This document shows positions 9,077 to 18,573 of a stretch of 29,065 nucleotides of DNA, piece after piece (position 1 is the first letter of the stretch; each line of letters begins with the position of its first letter). The notes under the pieces were generated by a model, which had not been told where the DNA came from, did not search any database, and saw nothing but the letters and a program-made list of their open reading frames with translations. The position numbers and the translations under genes are program-made. Source of the stretch: JBBRVW01 sp038246545 (GTDB taxonomy: Bacteria > Actinomycetota > Actinomycetes > JACCUZ01); NCBI GenBank assembly GCA_038246545.1, contig JBBRVW010000047.1:1-29065 (forward strand). Direction: 5' to 3'.

Positions 9077-10164
9077 CGGGGGGCCTCCGTCCCGTCCCCG
9101 CGAAGCGCCCGCGCCAGCATCGCGGAGAGGTAGGCCTCGTCCCGGATCGTCAGGTGGAGGCGGTTGTTGGTCATGTGCAGGTACGGCGACAGGACCCGCA
9201 CCCGGGCGTCGGCGGGATCGCTGACCTGCTCGTCGCCGCCGTGGGTCCAGGACCGGAAGACCAGCTCGCTGCCGACGGCCAGCGCCGTCACGCGTTCCCG
9301 CAGCTCGGCGCTGTGCCGCGCCCAGCGGGCCAGCAGGGCCGGCAGCCGGTCGAGCTCGCCTGAGGAGACCGCAGCCCGGATCGCCGCGAACCTGTCCGAC
9401 AGCCCGGGCGTGTCCTCGTAGCTCGAGCCGTAGTCCACCAGCTCGGTGCCCGCGAACGTGCGCCGCCAGAAGCCGTGGTAGCGCTCGAGGTAGTCAGCCA
9501 GCTCCGCGCGGTCGGGCAGGAACGTCGTCGCCATCACCATCATCAGCTGGGCCGCCGTGCCGAGGGTGACGGTGCGCAGGTGCACGTTGAGGGTGCGCAT
9601 CGCCGACAGCACCACGTCGGTGGAGTGCTGGAAGTGCCACTCGGCCACGGCGACGCCGGCCGCCCCGCCGTACTTTCCGAACTCCGGCTCGTACGGCAGA
9701 TAGGCGAACGTGTTGTTGGCCCGGACCTTCATCCGGCCGTCCGGCCCGCTGTACGACGCCCGGTCGATGTCGTCCAGCTCCATGTCGAAGAGGGTGTTGT
9801 AGAGCTCGGAGAGGAAGCCTGACTCCACGTTGTAGAGCGCGGGGCGCCGCCGCAGGAACGAGCCAACCGCGGCTTCCGCCCGCGTGCGCAGCTCGGCCGT
9901 GGCGGCAGCCGTCACCGGGCGCAGCCGGAGCCGGACGTGCGGGCCCTCCAGCCAGTAGTTGATGAAGAAGTGACCCGCGAGCAGGCCCGCATCGTTCAGC
10001 TCGTCGAGCAACGGCGCGACGCACTGCGCAAGCAGCGGCTGCGGGCGGGCCGCGTAGAAGATGTGCATCGCCAGCCACCCGCCGTCGGGCGCGCCGGTGG
10101 CCTGGCGGGAGGCCTCGGTGGAGGGAGGGGCCGATGTCGGGGCGGGCAGCGGGGTCCTGATCAC
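9073..10164 (-). CDS. LanB-type dehydratase C-terminal (elimination) protein, SpaB_C/TIGR03891-like
   Basis: 363 residues. GTG 10164 follows an AAGGAG site and lies 2 bp after the LanB N-terminal gene stop. The opening WLAMHIFYAA, then INYWLEGPHVRLRLRP, YEPEFGKYGG, and the end YLHMTNNRLHLTIRDEAYL are hallmarks of the thiopeptide-type bacteriocin biosynthesis / lantibiotic dehydratase C-terminal domain. This domain removes glutamate from glutamylated Ser/Thr to leave Dha/Dhb. The related [4+2] pyridine synthases of thiopeptide pathways share the same fold, so sequence reading alone cannot fully separate them. I favour elimination because a glutamylation protein is next to it and no second copy exists. 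It overlaps the next gene by ATGA. Confidence 0.85.
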
Positions 10165-10166
10165 GG

Positions 10167-12872
10167 CTAGGCGCTCCTTCGCGCGTGGGAGACGGTGGCG
10201 GTCGGGACGGTGACGGCCTCGACGGCGTACTCGGCCAGGTGCCGGCCGGCAGCCGAGCGGATCTCGGCGTGCTCGGCGCCGGGTAGCTGTTCGGTGACCA
10301 CGACCTGGGCGTCCGGGTCGGTCAGCATGGCGCGCAGCGACGCGATCGCCAGCTCGCTGCCCAGATCGAGCAGCTGCGGCTTGGGCCGCCGGCCCGGCCT
10401 GCCGGCGGCGGGCTGCACCTGGGCGAAGACCCGGACCGGGAGGCCGTGCGTGTGCCGCCACTGCTGCCAGGCGAGGAACTGCTCCACCGGCCGGCCGGGC
10501 CGGTCGGCGGGCAGGTCGCGGACGCGCGTCGTCCAGGCCCTTCGCGCGAGCACCAGCGGGCCGAGCCGCAGACGGGGACGGTGCCGCAGCCCACCCTCGG
10601 CTACGGGAGCCGACGGCACGCCGGCCCACGGGTCGAGCCACAGCGTGGCCGACGTCGAGAGCAGCAGCAGCGTGCGCGAGATCGCGGGCAGCGCGGCCGG
10701 CAACAGATAGCCGAGGTAGACCGGCACCACTTCGCACCCGAGCTGACGCGAGCGCAGCACGAGCCGGTCGGCCCCCTCCTCGTGCTCGAGCGTCAGGTCG
10801 GCGAGGGGGATGCGCCTGTCCGGAGGGGCCGAGCTGGTCTCGCCCGGGCAGGCGATCTCGTAGTCGGTGAGTCGGTGGTGGAGGTTCAGGTTGGTGGTGG
10901 CGGAACCGCCGGTGACCTCCGCGAGCACGGCACCGGGGGGCGCGACCGTACGGACCCGGTGCCGCAGCCGCTCGACCAGGCCGTCGTCGGCGAAGCAGTG
11001 CGTGAACCGGCTGAAGGGGAAGCCGAGGCCGCCGTACGCCGAGTTGTGCACCACCAGCCCGTCGCCGGCGGGCTGGAGGAAGTGGGTGCGGGCCGTGAAC
11101 GCGGCCGGCCCGACGTGGGCCGCCACGGCGTCGACGAGACCCGCGTCGAGCTCGATCTCGGTGGCGTTTGGGCCGGCAGCGGCGACCGCGGCGGCGAGCC
11201 CGTCCGCGAACGTGAGGCGGCCCAGGTCGACGGCGTCGATGAGCGGGTCGTGCAGGACGTTCGGGTCGCCGGCGAGCCGGCCATCCTCGTCGAGGCTGTC
11301 GTGACGGCCCACCCAGGACTCGTACTCGTCGTAGAGGTCCTCATGGAAGTCGTGCACCAGCTGCAGAAGGTCCGCGCAGCGGCCACCCGTCCCATGGCGC
11401 GCGAGGAAGAACCCGTGCAGGGTGCGACGGTGCCGCAACGTCAGGTCGAACGCCGGCAGCATCCGGTCGAGGGCCGCCAGCGCGCCGGTCACGTCCGCGC
11501 CCGCCGACCACAGCAGCGGGGTGCGCGCGGCACGCACGTCCTCGTACACCAGCGTGCTCGGCAGCGCATCGGCCGAGGGGCCGAGTGACTCCATCACGGA
11601 TCCGAGGCCGCGGCGCAGCTCGGCGAGGAGGGTGCTGCGCTGCGGCGGTGCGGCCCCCGGGTAGTCGTCGAGACAGCGGATCGGGCCGTCGAGGGCGACC
11701 GCCAGGCGCCCGGACCAGGGCCGTCCCAGGTCGCGCAGGGCCTCCCGGAAGGCGCGCAGCGGATCGCCGGCGTGCACGTTGGTGGCGAGCAGCGGCACCT
11801 GGAGGATGCCGAGCTCGAGCAGCGTGGCGACGTAGTGTTCGCACTGCTCCGGCTCCTCGGCCAGCAGCTCAGTCAGGCGGGCGACGAGCTCGCGATACAG
11901 CGGCGCCCGGTCGGCCGAGGCGAGCTCGAGGATCTCCTCGAGGACGTCGCTGCGCCGGAGGAAGAAGAGCTGGTCGCGCGCGGCGTCGAAGGTGACGGTC
12001 GCGGCCGTGTCGCCGGTGCGCAGTGACCTGCGAACGTAGCGGACGCGGTCCGCGTCGCGGCCCCAGCCGGAGGTCGGCACGACCGGGAGATCGCCCCGGC
12101 GGGCCGGGTCCGCCGCCACGGCTTCGGCCACGCGCGTCAGCACCGCCACGTTGATCTGCACCCGACTGGTCCAGGTCGGGTCGACGCCGGAGTGCGCATC
12201 GGTGTGCTCGGCGGTGGGCTCGTCGGGGGGCCCGTCGCACACGCGGCCGAGGGCGACGCCGGTGAAGGTGCTGAACGGACTCGGCTTCACGGCGGCGCGG
12301 TAGGCGTAGCTGACCGCCGAGCGCTCGACCTTGCGCGTCCGCTTGTCGGAGCTGCCCCCCGGTGCGGCCAGGTAGTCGTCGAGCTTGCCGGCCAGGGCGG
12401 GCGAGGCGAGCAGCAGGCCGCTGCGCAGCCGCGGCTCGGCGAGCAGCCGCCGCAGCGCCGCCCGGGCGCGGGGCGCCTCGGCGTCGAGCAGCTCGGCACC
12501 CGCATCCTGGCGGGCCTCGAGCCGGACAACCTGGCCGAGGTGGTCGATGAGTCGGTCCCGTAGCGATGTGCCCGCGGGTCCGTCGACCGCACCGAGGGTG
12601 GCGTCGAGGAGGCCGGCGTCGGGTGTGCGCAGGTTGAAGACGTCCCGGCGCAGCCGCAGCAGCTGCGAGCGCCGGGCCTTGTCCTGGGCTCCGGCGACAG
12701 CCGCGCCGAGCTCGTCGGACAGGCACGCCGCGGCTGCCCGGAGGCGGTCCTGCTCCGCGAGGACCTCGTCGGCCCAGGCCAGCGTGCCCGGGCAGCCCAG
12801 CGCGTCGAGCGACTCCACCGGGAGGCCGGCCACCCGCACCATCAGCTCCGGCGAGAGCGTCCAGCCGCTCAT
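10167..12872 (-). CDS. LanB-type dehydratase N-terminal (glutamylation) protein
   Basis: 901 residues. ATG 12872 forms an ATGA overlap with the SagB stop; the open frame extends far upstream of it, but that part is shadow of SagB. Recognised as Lant_dehydr_N from KPSPFSTFTGVALG (about residue 200), the C-terminal block RPRLRLGPLVLARRAW, and the VEQFLAWQQWRHTHGLP and PQLLDLGSELAI stretches. The family transfers glutamate from glutamyl-tRNA(Glu) to Ser/Thr side chains of the precursor. It lacks the C-terminal elimination domain, which is encoded by the next gene: the split arrangement of thiopeptide and goadsporin-type pathways. Cytoplasmic; no signal or membrane segments. Confidence 0.9.
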   Translation of the reverse strand: MSGWTLSPELMVRVAGLPVESLDALGCPGTLAWADEVLAEQDRLRAAAACLSDELGAAVAGAQDKARRSQLLRLRRDVFNLRTPDAGLLDATLGAVDGPAGTSLRDRLIDHLGQVVRLEARQDAGAELLDAEAPRARAALRRLLAEPRLRSGLLLASPALAGKLDDYLAAPGGSSDKRTRKVERSAVSYAYRAAVKPSPFSTFTGVALGRVCDGPPDEPTAEHTDAHSGVDPTWTSRVQINVAVLTRVAEAVAADPARRGDLPVVPTSGWGRDADRVRYVRRSLRTGDTAATVTFDAARDQLFFLRRSDVLEEILELASADRAPLYRELVARLTELLAEEPEQCEHYVATLLELGILQVPLLATNVHAGDPLRAFREALRDLGRPWSGRLAVALDGPIRCLDDYPGAAPPQRSTLLAELRRGLGSVMESLGPSADALPSTLVYEDVRAARTPLLWSAGADVTGALAALDRMLPAFDLTLRHRRTLHGFFLARHGTGGRCADLLQLVHDFHEDLYDEYESWVGRHDSLDEDGRLAGDPNVLHDPLIDAVDLGRLTFADGLAAAVAAAGPNATEIELDAGLVDAVAAHVGPAAFTARTHFLQPAGDGLVVHNSAYGGLGFPFSRFTHCFADDGLVERLRHRVRTVAPPGAVLAEVTGGSATTNLNLHHRLTDYEIACPGETSSAPPDRRIPLADLTLEHEEGADRLVLRSRQLGCEVVPVYLGYLLPAALPAISRTLLLLSTSATLWLDPWAGVPSAPVAEGGLRHRPRLRLGPLVLARRAWTTRVRDLPADRPGRPVEQFLAWQQWRHTHGLPVRVFAQVQPAAGRPGRRPKPQLLDLGSELAIASLRAMLTDPDAQVVVTEQLPGAEHAEIRSAAGRHLAEYAVEAVTVPTATVSHARRSA

Positions 12873-14431
12873 GACGCGATTTCGTAGCGGTAGTGGGCGG
12901 AGCCGGGCCGGTCGGCCCCGAGCAGCATGAGGAGCAGCGGCAGCTCGCCGTCGGCCAGACCGAGCTGCTCGACGTACGAGACGCTGTCGAAGCCCAGGGC
13001 GACCCCGGCGCCCAGGCCGAGGGCGGTGGCGGCAACGTAGAGGTTCTGAGCAACCGCGCCGATCGCCGCGTTCACCAGCCGGTAGCCGCGCTCGCCGGCG
13101 GCGCCGATCACGGCACCCGTGCGCATGGTCACGACCACGGCGACGCCGGCCCGCTCGAGGTTGTAGTTCGACAGGAAGTAGGTGGCCTGGAGGAACTCCG
13201 CCGGGTCGCCGTCGTCCAGGACCCGCAGCCGCCCCGCGTCGTAGCGGTAGGTGCCCGGCGCCACCCCATCGACGTGGTTGACGTAGACGTAGACCCCCAC
13301 GAGGCCGGCCCCGGCGACCTCCGCACCCGCCCGGTCGACCGCCGCAAGCACGCTCGCCACATCGGCCGCGTCCACCGGGATGTGGGCGTCGAAGCGACCG
13401 AAGCTGCTCCGCCGCCGCCGCAAGGTGGCGCGCAGCGGCTCGGCGAGCGGCCGCGGCTCCGGCAGCGACAGTGCGCGCCCGACCGGCGCCGACACCGCCG
13501 CGACCGCAAGTGAGTCGGCCGGGGGCCGGCCGGGCGTGTCCTGGCGGGTGGACTCCTGCATGCGCCGGACGGCGTCGAACTCGAGCACCCGGCGCGACCG
13601 CTCGACATCCGTGTGGCGCACCCGCACGGCCGGGGCGGCGGACGGGAGCGGCCGGGAAGGCAGCGCCGACCGGGCGGCCCGCCACCGAAGCGGCACCACG
13701 GCGAAGATCCCCTCGCGGTCGTCGACTCCGAGCAGCCGGGCCAGCCGCCGCTCGTCGAAGAACAGCTGCGGCGTCGCGGACAGCCCGGCGGCACGCGCCC
13801 AGCAGCGCAGGGCCTGGACCGCCGCCCCAACGTCCATGCTCACCGCGTGGAAGCAGAAGCTGTTGTACTTGAACGCGTTCTGCCAGTACTTCACGCCGAG
13901 CATCAGGAAGTGCTCGTGGTCGTCGCCGCCGAGCGCGCGTCGCACCTCCTCCGCGACGTCCCCGACGAGCAGCGGGCGCAGCGCGTGCTGATGCGGCGCG
14001 TAGTGGTGCACGCCCGGAAGCGTGGGGCCGCCGCGGCCGGCGACCCAGTAGATCGTGACCGGGTAGAGGCCACCGCCCGAGGCGGCGCCACGGTGCCAGT
14101 TGGCGTTCGGGTAGACCGGCAGCCCCGCGAGGTCGGTGTTGGCGTTGATCGCGAGCCGCCGCCCGAGCAGGCCGTAGCAGTCGCGCAGCATCCCGCCCAG
14201 GAGGTCGGCGGTGAAGCCATCGCTCCCGTCCACGCCGAAGAGCGCCTGCTGCACGTCGGCGGTCGCGCCGGTGGCCGACGGCGACTCCTCCGGCAGCGGG
14301 TAGGACTCGAGACCCGGGTAGTGCTTCCACTTGCGCGGCCGGTCGGCCCAGTCGGGTTCGAAGGTGGCCGGATCCATCGGGACCCGACCTCGGCGCAGAA
14401 TCGCGCCGGAGTAGTCACGGGCGTAGGTCAT
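12869..14431 (-). CDS. SagB-type FMN azoline dehydrogenase
   Basis: 520 residues, the length of a two-domain SagB-type dehydrogenase with tandem nitroreductase folds. The first domain has NANTDLAGLPVYPNANW and AASGGGLYPVTIYWV (FMN/substrate region) and a Lys-Tyr pair in NAFKYNSF (about residue 187) that could match the catalytic Lys-Tyr described for McbC-type enzymes. The second domain starts near RRRRSSFGRFD (about 335) and contains AAIGAVAQNLYVAATALGLG. The family oxidises thiazolines/oxazolines to azoles with FMN. ATG 14431 has an AGGAG site 7 bp upstream and lies 22 bp after the YcaO copy 2 stop. The end overlaps the LanB gene by ATGA. Its presence predicts aromatic azoles in the product. 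Confidence 0.9.
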   Translation of the reverse strand: MTYARDYSGAILRRGRVPMDPATFEPDWADRPRKWKHYPGLESYPLPEESPSATGATADVQQALFGVDGSDGFTADLLGGMLRDCYGLLGRRLAINANTDLAGLPVYPNANWHRGAASGGGLYPVTIYWVAGRGGPTLPGVHHYAPHQHALRPLLVGDVAEEVRRALGGDDHEHFLMLGVKYWQNAFKYNSFCFHAVSMDVGAAVQALRCWARAAGLSATPQLFFDERRLARLLGVDDREGIFAVVPLRWRAARSALPSRPLPSAAPAVRVRHTDVERSRRVLEFDAVRRMQESTRQDTPGRPPADSLAVAAVSAPVGRALSLPEPRPLAEPLRATLRRRRSSFGRFDAHIPVDAADVASVLAAVDRAGAEVAGAGLVGVYVYVNHVDGVAPGTYRYDAGRLRVLDDGDPAEFLQATYFLSNYNLERAGVAVVVTMRTGAVIGAAGERGYRLVNAAIGAVAQNLYVAATALGLGAGVALGFDSVSYVEQLGLADGELPLLLMLLGADRPGSAHYRYEIAS

Positions 14432-14453
14432 GGCTGGTCTCCTGGCTCCCCGG

Positions 14454-16370
14454 TCACGGGAACGGGTGCGGTACGCGGTGCAGGTCGGCGTCGGCGAGGG
14501 GGCGGTCGCGCAGCCCCGCGACGTGCGGGGCTATGCGGACCCGGGCGAGGTGCAACGCCCGCTGGCGGTCCCAGCCGAAGTCGATGGGGACGAGGCCGGG
14601 CACGATCACGTTGACCGTCACCAGGCCGAGGCGGCGCTGCTCGGGGAGGGTCTGGTCGACGACGATCACGTCGAAGCCGCGGCCGGCGAGCGCCTCGACG
14701 CACCACGTCAGGTCGTCGCGGAGGTCGTCGTGCAGCGGTGGGACGCCGGCGTACGACGCCAGCGACCGCGCAGGCCCGCAGCCGGCGAGCAGCGGCGCCG
14801 CGTGAACGGCCATCTCCGGGAGGCCGAAGGCCAGCGGGTGGTCGTGGAGCTCGGCGACCGCGCTGAAGTCCGCGCTCATGGCGCGCAGCCGGTCCTCGTC
14901 GTCGAGGGTGCGCCGCCGCAGGTTCGGCGCGTCGGTCGCGATCTCACAAAGGGCGCCGGCCATGGCGGTCTCCGGGTCGAGGCCTGCCCCGCCGCCGACG
15001 CACAGCGCGCCCGGTCCGCCGTCGCGACGGACCGCCACCGCCGTCACCACGGGGATCGGCAGGTCGATGCGCGTGTCGAAGAACCGCGCGTCGTAGCCGT
15101 ACAGGGCCAGTCGGTGAACCATCTGCCTGGTCTCACGACGTCGGCTGGTGCTCGGGTCGAGCTCGGGCAGGGCGAGTCCGGCGTACCACGCGATGAGGAA
15201 GGCGTCGCGCTCCACCGCCTCCAGCAGGCCATGGAGGACCGCCTCCGCCGGACCACCACCGGTTGCGCAGCCGCTCGACGTCGACTGCACGAAGCGGCGC
15301 CGCTGGTCCGGCGTCTGGTAGTGCGCGAGCACCTCCGGTACCAGAACCGTCCGCCCGTCTCGCAACGAGTGTCCCGGCACCCAGCTGATCGGCCGCGCCG
15401 GATCGAACGGCTCGACCTCGGGATGCGCGGCGTAGAACCGCGTGGAGTACAGCCCGCAGTCACGGGGGTCCAGAGCGTCCGTGCCGGCGTCGTCGAGGTC
15501 GTCGAGGGCCGCGGTGACCCGGTCGGCGCCCTGGCGCGCCCGGATCCCGGCGTACCTCTCGAGCCCCTCCAGGATCCCGATGCGGGTGCTGTGGGCGTAG
15601 CTCTCGGCGTGGCCGCCCCAGTGGGTCAGCCGCATGTAGCTGCCGGAGCGGGTCGTGAAGCCCCCGGCCGTCGCCGCGGTGGTAACCGAAGCGAGATCGG
15701 TGACGAGCACCGGACCGACCGCGCCGCAGACCGGATTGACAAACGCCTCCACAGGCAAGACGTGGTCGAGCAGGTTGCGGCCGCGGAACACGTCCGGTGC
15801 CGGCTTGGGCGCCGGGTCGAGCCGAAGTGCGGACCGGTCATGCCGATCGTGAGCCGCGCACGACGGGCACTCCGGGTCCGGCACCAGTCCGACCTGCTGC
15901 ACGAGCAGCTGGTCCAGGTCGACGACGCGGACCACCGGGTAGGCAGTGCGCTCTTGACCGGTCGTGGCCGCCGCGACGGCGGCGAGGTGGTCGAGGACGA
16001 ACGCCGTCTGCACCACGGGCTCGCCGGTCGCTCGCGGCGGCCCGCCGAGCTCGAGCGCGTCGCGCAGCTCCCGCGGCCGGGCGGCCTGCCAGCGGCGGGC
16101 CAGGCACCGTGGGCAGCCATCGGCCGGCCCGACCAGGGCCTGGTGACCGACGAGGTGGACCGGCAACCGCGCCACCGGGTCCTCCCCTGCCGCCACCAGG
16201 TGCTCGTCGCGACGACCGAGCACCTCGACCTGGACCTGGCGTGCGTCGCCGTGGCGCCCGAGCCGGCGCCCGAGCCGCTCCGCGAGGCGGCTCGCGGTGG
16301 CGGCCCAGACGACGTCGGTTCGCGGTCTGGTCGGGGCAGTGCCGGCCTCAGTGCTCATCGGCCCGCCCAC
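14454..16370 (-). CDS. YcaO cyclodehydratase, copy 2
   Basis: 638 residues from GTG 16370; an in-frame ATG at 16358 is an alternative start, and neither has a strong Shine-Dalgarno. It overlaps the E1-like gene's end. YcaO nucleotide-binding signatures are ILEGLERYAG (about 265-275) and SSGCATG...LLEAVERDAF (about 362-388). Two Cys pairs, CPRC (~85) and CPSC (~167), suggest a structural zinc in the N-terminal domain. The C-terminus HRVPHPFP keeps the full PxPxP tail, which in RiPP cyclodehydratases reaches into the active site. This copy is therefore the better candidate for the main azoline-forming enzyme, working with the E1-like protein encoded directly upstream. It is paralogous to the gene at 4192 along its whole length. 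Confidence 0.92.
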   Translation of the reverse strand: MGGPMSTEAGTAPTRPRTDVVWAATASRLAERLGRRLGRHGDARQVQVEVLGRRDEHLVAAGEDPVARLPVHLVGHQALVGPADGCPRCLARRWQAARPRELRDALELGGPPRATGEPVVQTAFVLDHLAAVAAATTGQERTAYPVVRVVDLDQLLVQQVGLVPDPECPSCAAHDRHDRSALRLDPAPKPAPDVFRGRNLLDHVLPVEAFVNPVCGAVGPVLVTDLASVTTAATAGGFTTRSGSYMRLTHWGGHAESYAHSTRIGILEGLERYAGIRARQGADRVTAALDDLDDAGTDALDPRDCGLYSTRFYAAHPEVEPFDPARPISWVPGHSLRDGRTVLVPEVLAHYQTPDQRRRFVQSTSSGCATGGGPAEAVLHGLLEAVERDAFLIAWYAGLALPELDPSTSRRRETRQMVHRLALYGYDARFFDTRIDLPIPVVTAVAVRRDGGPGALCVGGGAGLDPETAMAGALCEIATDAPNLRRRTLDDEDRLRAMSADFSAVAELHDHPLAFGLPEMAVHAAPLLAGCGPARSLASYAGVPPLHDDLRDDLTWCVEALAGRGFDVIVVDQTLPEQRRLGLVTVNVIVPGLVPIDFGWDRQRALHLARVRIAPHVAGLRDRPLADADLHRVPHPFP

Positions 16371-18573
16371 GCAGGAGCACCCGCGCCACGCTCAGCTTGC
16401 CGATGGCCAGGTCGGCGGCGGGTAGGTCGACGGTGAGTACGTCGCGACCCTGGGCACGCAGCCGGTCCATGACCTCGGGAAAGGTGCGCTGCAGGCCGCG
16501 TCGCGGGGCCACCGCACCCGAGGCGACCAGGGTCTGCGGGGCGAGGTCGGCGACCCACGGGTCGCCCAAGTCGACGGCGTCGCCCCCGGGCAGCGTGTCC
16601 CCGAGCTGGATGCGTCCGAGCAGGTCGGTCACCGCCGTCACCGCGGCCGCCCACCACGACAGGTCCGCAGCGGCAGCCCACACGACGTCGTCGCCGACGG
16701 TAGCCCGGGCGAGCAGGACGGGAGCGGGCTGCTCGCCAGGGTCGCCGAGCTCGAGCAGCGCGACCTCGGCGCCGAGGTTGGCCGCGGTGCGCCCCAGGAA
16801 GGTGAGCACCGGGTCGTCCTCATCCCACGGGCACTCGACTGTCAGCAACGGCACCTCGCCGTGCAGCGCCGCCTGCAGGGCGTCGTCGCCGAGGGCGGCG
16901 AGCAGCGCAGCGCACCGCGCCTGCGCCGGCGTGGAGTCCGCGCCCGGACCACCGCCGGCACGGAAGGCGCGCCGGTCGTTGTGGGCCGAACGTGGGGAAA
17001 CGGCTGCGGCGGGCACGAGGAGCGTGTCCCCGGTGAGCAGCGAGACGGTCGGCGCCCAGGCGCTGATGTGCTCGGGGGTGACCAACCCGGTGGCGGTGGC
17101 GAGTTCGTCCGGCCTGACCGGGACCTTGCCTCCGGTGTCGGCCGTCACTTGGGGGACCAGCAGGCTGTCGGCGTACACGCGGGCGGCCGCGGTGAGCGCC
17201 GCGATCCGCGCCCCAGCCACGTTGTGGACGTCGACGGCAGCGATTCGGCGTCGCCGTCCCGGGCCGACGGCGACCTCGACGGTGCTCACCCGGAGCGGCG
17301 TCTGCACGAGCAGGTCGTCGTCGAACCGGCGGAACACGCCGAGGTGGTGCCCGACCAGGACCGCCCGCTCCGCCAGGAGGGCGAGTCGGCGCTCGGACTC
17401 CGGACTGCCCGGCTCCGGGAGCGGCCCGCGTCGTTGTGGGCTGCCCGACGGCACAGCGACCTCGGCTGCGTTCGACGGCGAGGTCGACGGGGCCTCCGCG
17501 GGCCGACAGTGCGGGCAGGCCGGGTGCGGACGCAGAGGCTCGACGGCGACGTCGAGCGAGTCGGCGTCCTGGACGATCACCTTGCCGTCGGTCTCGACCG
17601 GCAGCGCGCCGGTGGTGAGGCGGAAGATCTCGTACCCGACCAGGTTCCCGACCATCGCGGCGAGCGGGCCGGCGAGTGGCCGGGGCAGCGCCCCGACTCC
17701 TGCCGCTCGGGTCCACAGGTCGGCGGCGGCCCCCGCGTCGCCGTTCGCGCCGATCCGCAGCGCGGCGCACACCCAACAGCCCGTGGTCCCGGCTCGCATC
17801 GCCGGACCGATCGCCACCTGGCCCCCGACCTGCCAGACCGGCAGCAGGGTGCGCCCGGCGGGCACGCCAGCCGTGACCAGGGCGAGGAGCAGGCGGGTCC
17901 GGTCGCCCCCGGGAGTGAGGACGACGACGTCGTAGTCCGACAGGTCGTGCCAGTTCCCGACGCGCTCCGTGAGGTCTTCCAGCCGGACGTCGCAGCCGTC
18001 GTCCCGCAGCCCGTCGGCCTCGACGACGACGTCCGCATGCCGGTCCAGCAGGGCCTGCCCGACGCCGATCGCGGCGACGCCGTTGCGCAGCAGACCGAGG
18101 GCAACCCATCGGGCGACCTCGTCGTCACCGACGACGGCAACCCGGGTGTCCCGCCAGCGCGCGAAGCGCTGCACCGCGTCGTCGACGTGGTGGTCGACGT
18201 AGGCGATCTGGGCGGCGAACCGGCGACGCACGGCGTCGGCCACGGCCGGCGCGCGGTCCGGGTCCGGAGCGGGTACGGCGCGGGCGAACCCATGGCTGTA
18301 GAGCGTGCTCACCAGGTCCATCACCATCGCGCGCTGCGCGTCACCGAGGCCGGCGCACAACTCATCGACGGTGCAGCTGCCATCGAGGTGGGGAACGACG
18401 AGCGTGGCGAACCGGTAGGCCGTCCGGCCGTGGACGCGGAAGCCGGTCTTGGCGTCATGAAACAGCGCGCCCTCGGGAACCTGCGTGTAGAGGATGTCGC
18501 GGCGCACCCGTGGCCGAGTGGCGAGGATCTCCTCCGCCGCGTCGGCCGCGGCCGTGGGGGAGGTGATCGTCAT
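16348..18573 (-). CDS. E1-like cyclodehydratase partner / leader-binding protein (TOMM type)
   Basis: 741 residues. ATG 18573 has GGGAG 7 bp upstream and overlaps the regulator stop as ATGA. Residues ~15-100 (RPRVRRDILYTQVPEGALFHDAKTG-type start) look like the winged-helix peptide-recognition region. Residues ~140-360 are E1/ThiF-like (RVAVVGDDEVARWVALGLL) and include Cys pairs CWVC (~266) and CPHC (~353) that should bind zinc. The C-terminal half (~390-741) matches the long tail of TOMM precursor leader-peptide-binding proteins. The canonical GxGxxG and adenylation residues are not evident, as expected, since ATP is used by YcaO. Role: bind the precursor leader and present the core to YcaO. 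It is the only such protein in the window, so both YcaO copies may share it. Confidence 0.85.
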   Translation of the reverse strand: MTITSPTAAADAAEEILATRPRVRRDILYTQVPEGALFHDAKTGFRVHGRTAYRFATLVVPHLDGSCTVDELCAGLGDAQRAMVMDLVSTLYSHGFARAVPAPDPDRAPAVADAVRRRFAAQIAYVDHHVDDAVQRFARWRDTRVAVVGDDEVARWVALGLLRNGVAAIGVGQALLDRHADVVVEADGLRDDGCDVRLEDLTERVGNWHDLSDYDVVVLTPGGDRTRLLLALVTAGVPAGRTLLPVWQVGGQVAIGPAMRAGTTGCWVCAALRIGANGDAGAAADLWTRAAGVGALPRPLAGPLAAMVGNLVGYEIFRLTTGALPVETDGKVIVQDADSLDVAVEPLRPHPACPHCRPAEAPSTSPSNAAEVAVPSGSPQRRGPLPEPGSPESERRLALLAERAVLVGHHLGVFRRFDDDLLVQTPLRVSTVEVAVGPGRRRRIAAVDVHNVAGARIAALTAAARVYADSLLVPQVTADTGGKVPVRPDELATATGLVTPEHISAWAPTVSLLTGDTLLVPAAAVSPRSAHNDRRAFRAGGGPGADSTPAQARCAALLAALGDDALQAALHGEVPLLTVECPWDEDDPVLTFLGRTAANLGAEVALLELGDPGEQPAPVLLARATVGDDVVWAAAADLSWWAAAVTAVTDLLGRIQLGDTLPGGDAVDLGDPWVADLAPQTLVASGAVAPRRGLQRTFPEVMDRLRAQGRDVLTVDLPAADLAIGKLSVARVLLRGRADEH

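Noticed and set aside
10165..10737. N-terminal extension of the elimination protein
   Set aside because: Low-complexity shadow of the LanB gene; GTG 10164 has a good ribosome-binding site.
12873..14330. Upstream half of a 1387-residue minus-strand open frame that ends at 10167
   Set aside because: It is an out-of-frame shadow of the SagB gene, Arg/Pro/Ala-rich without motifs. The real LanB protein starts at ATG 12872 in an ATGA overlap.
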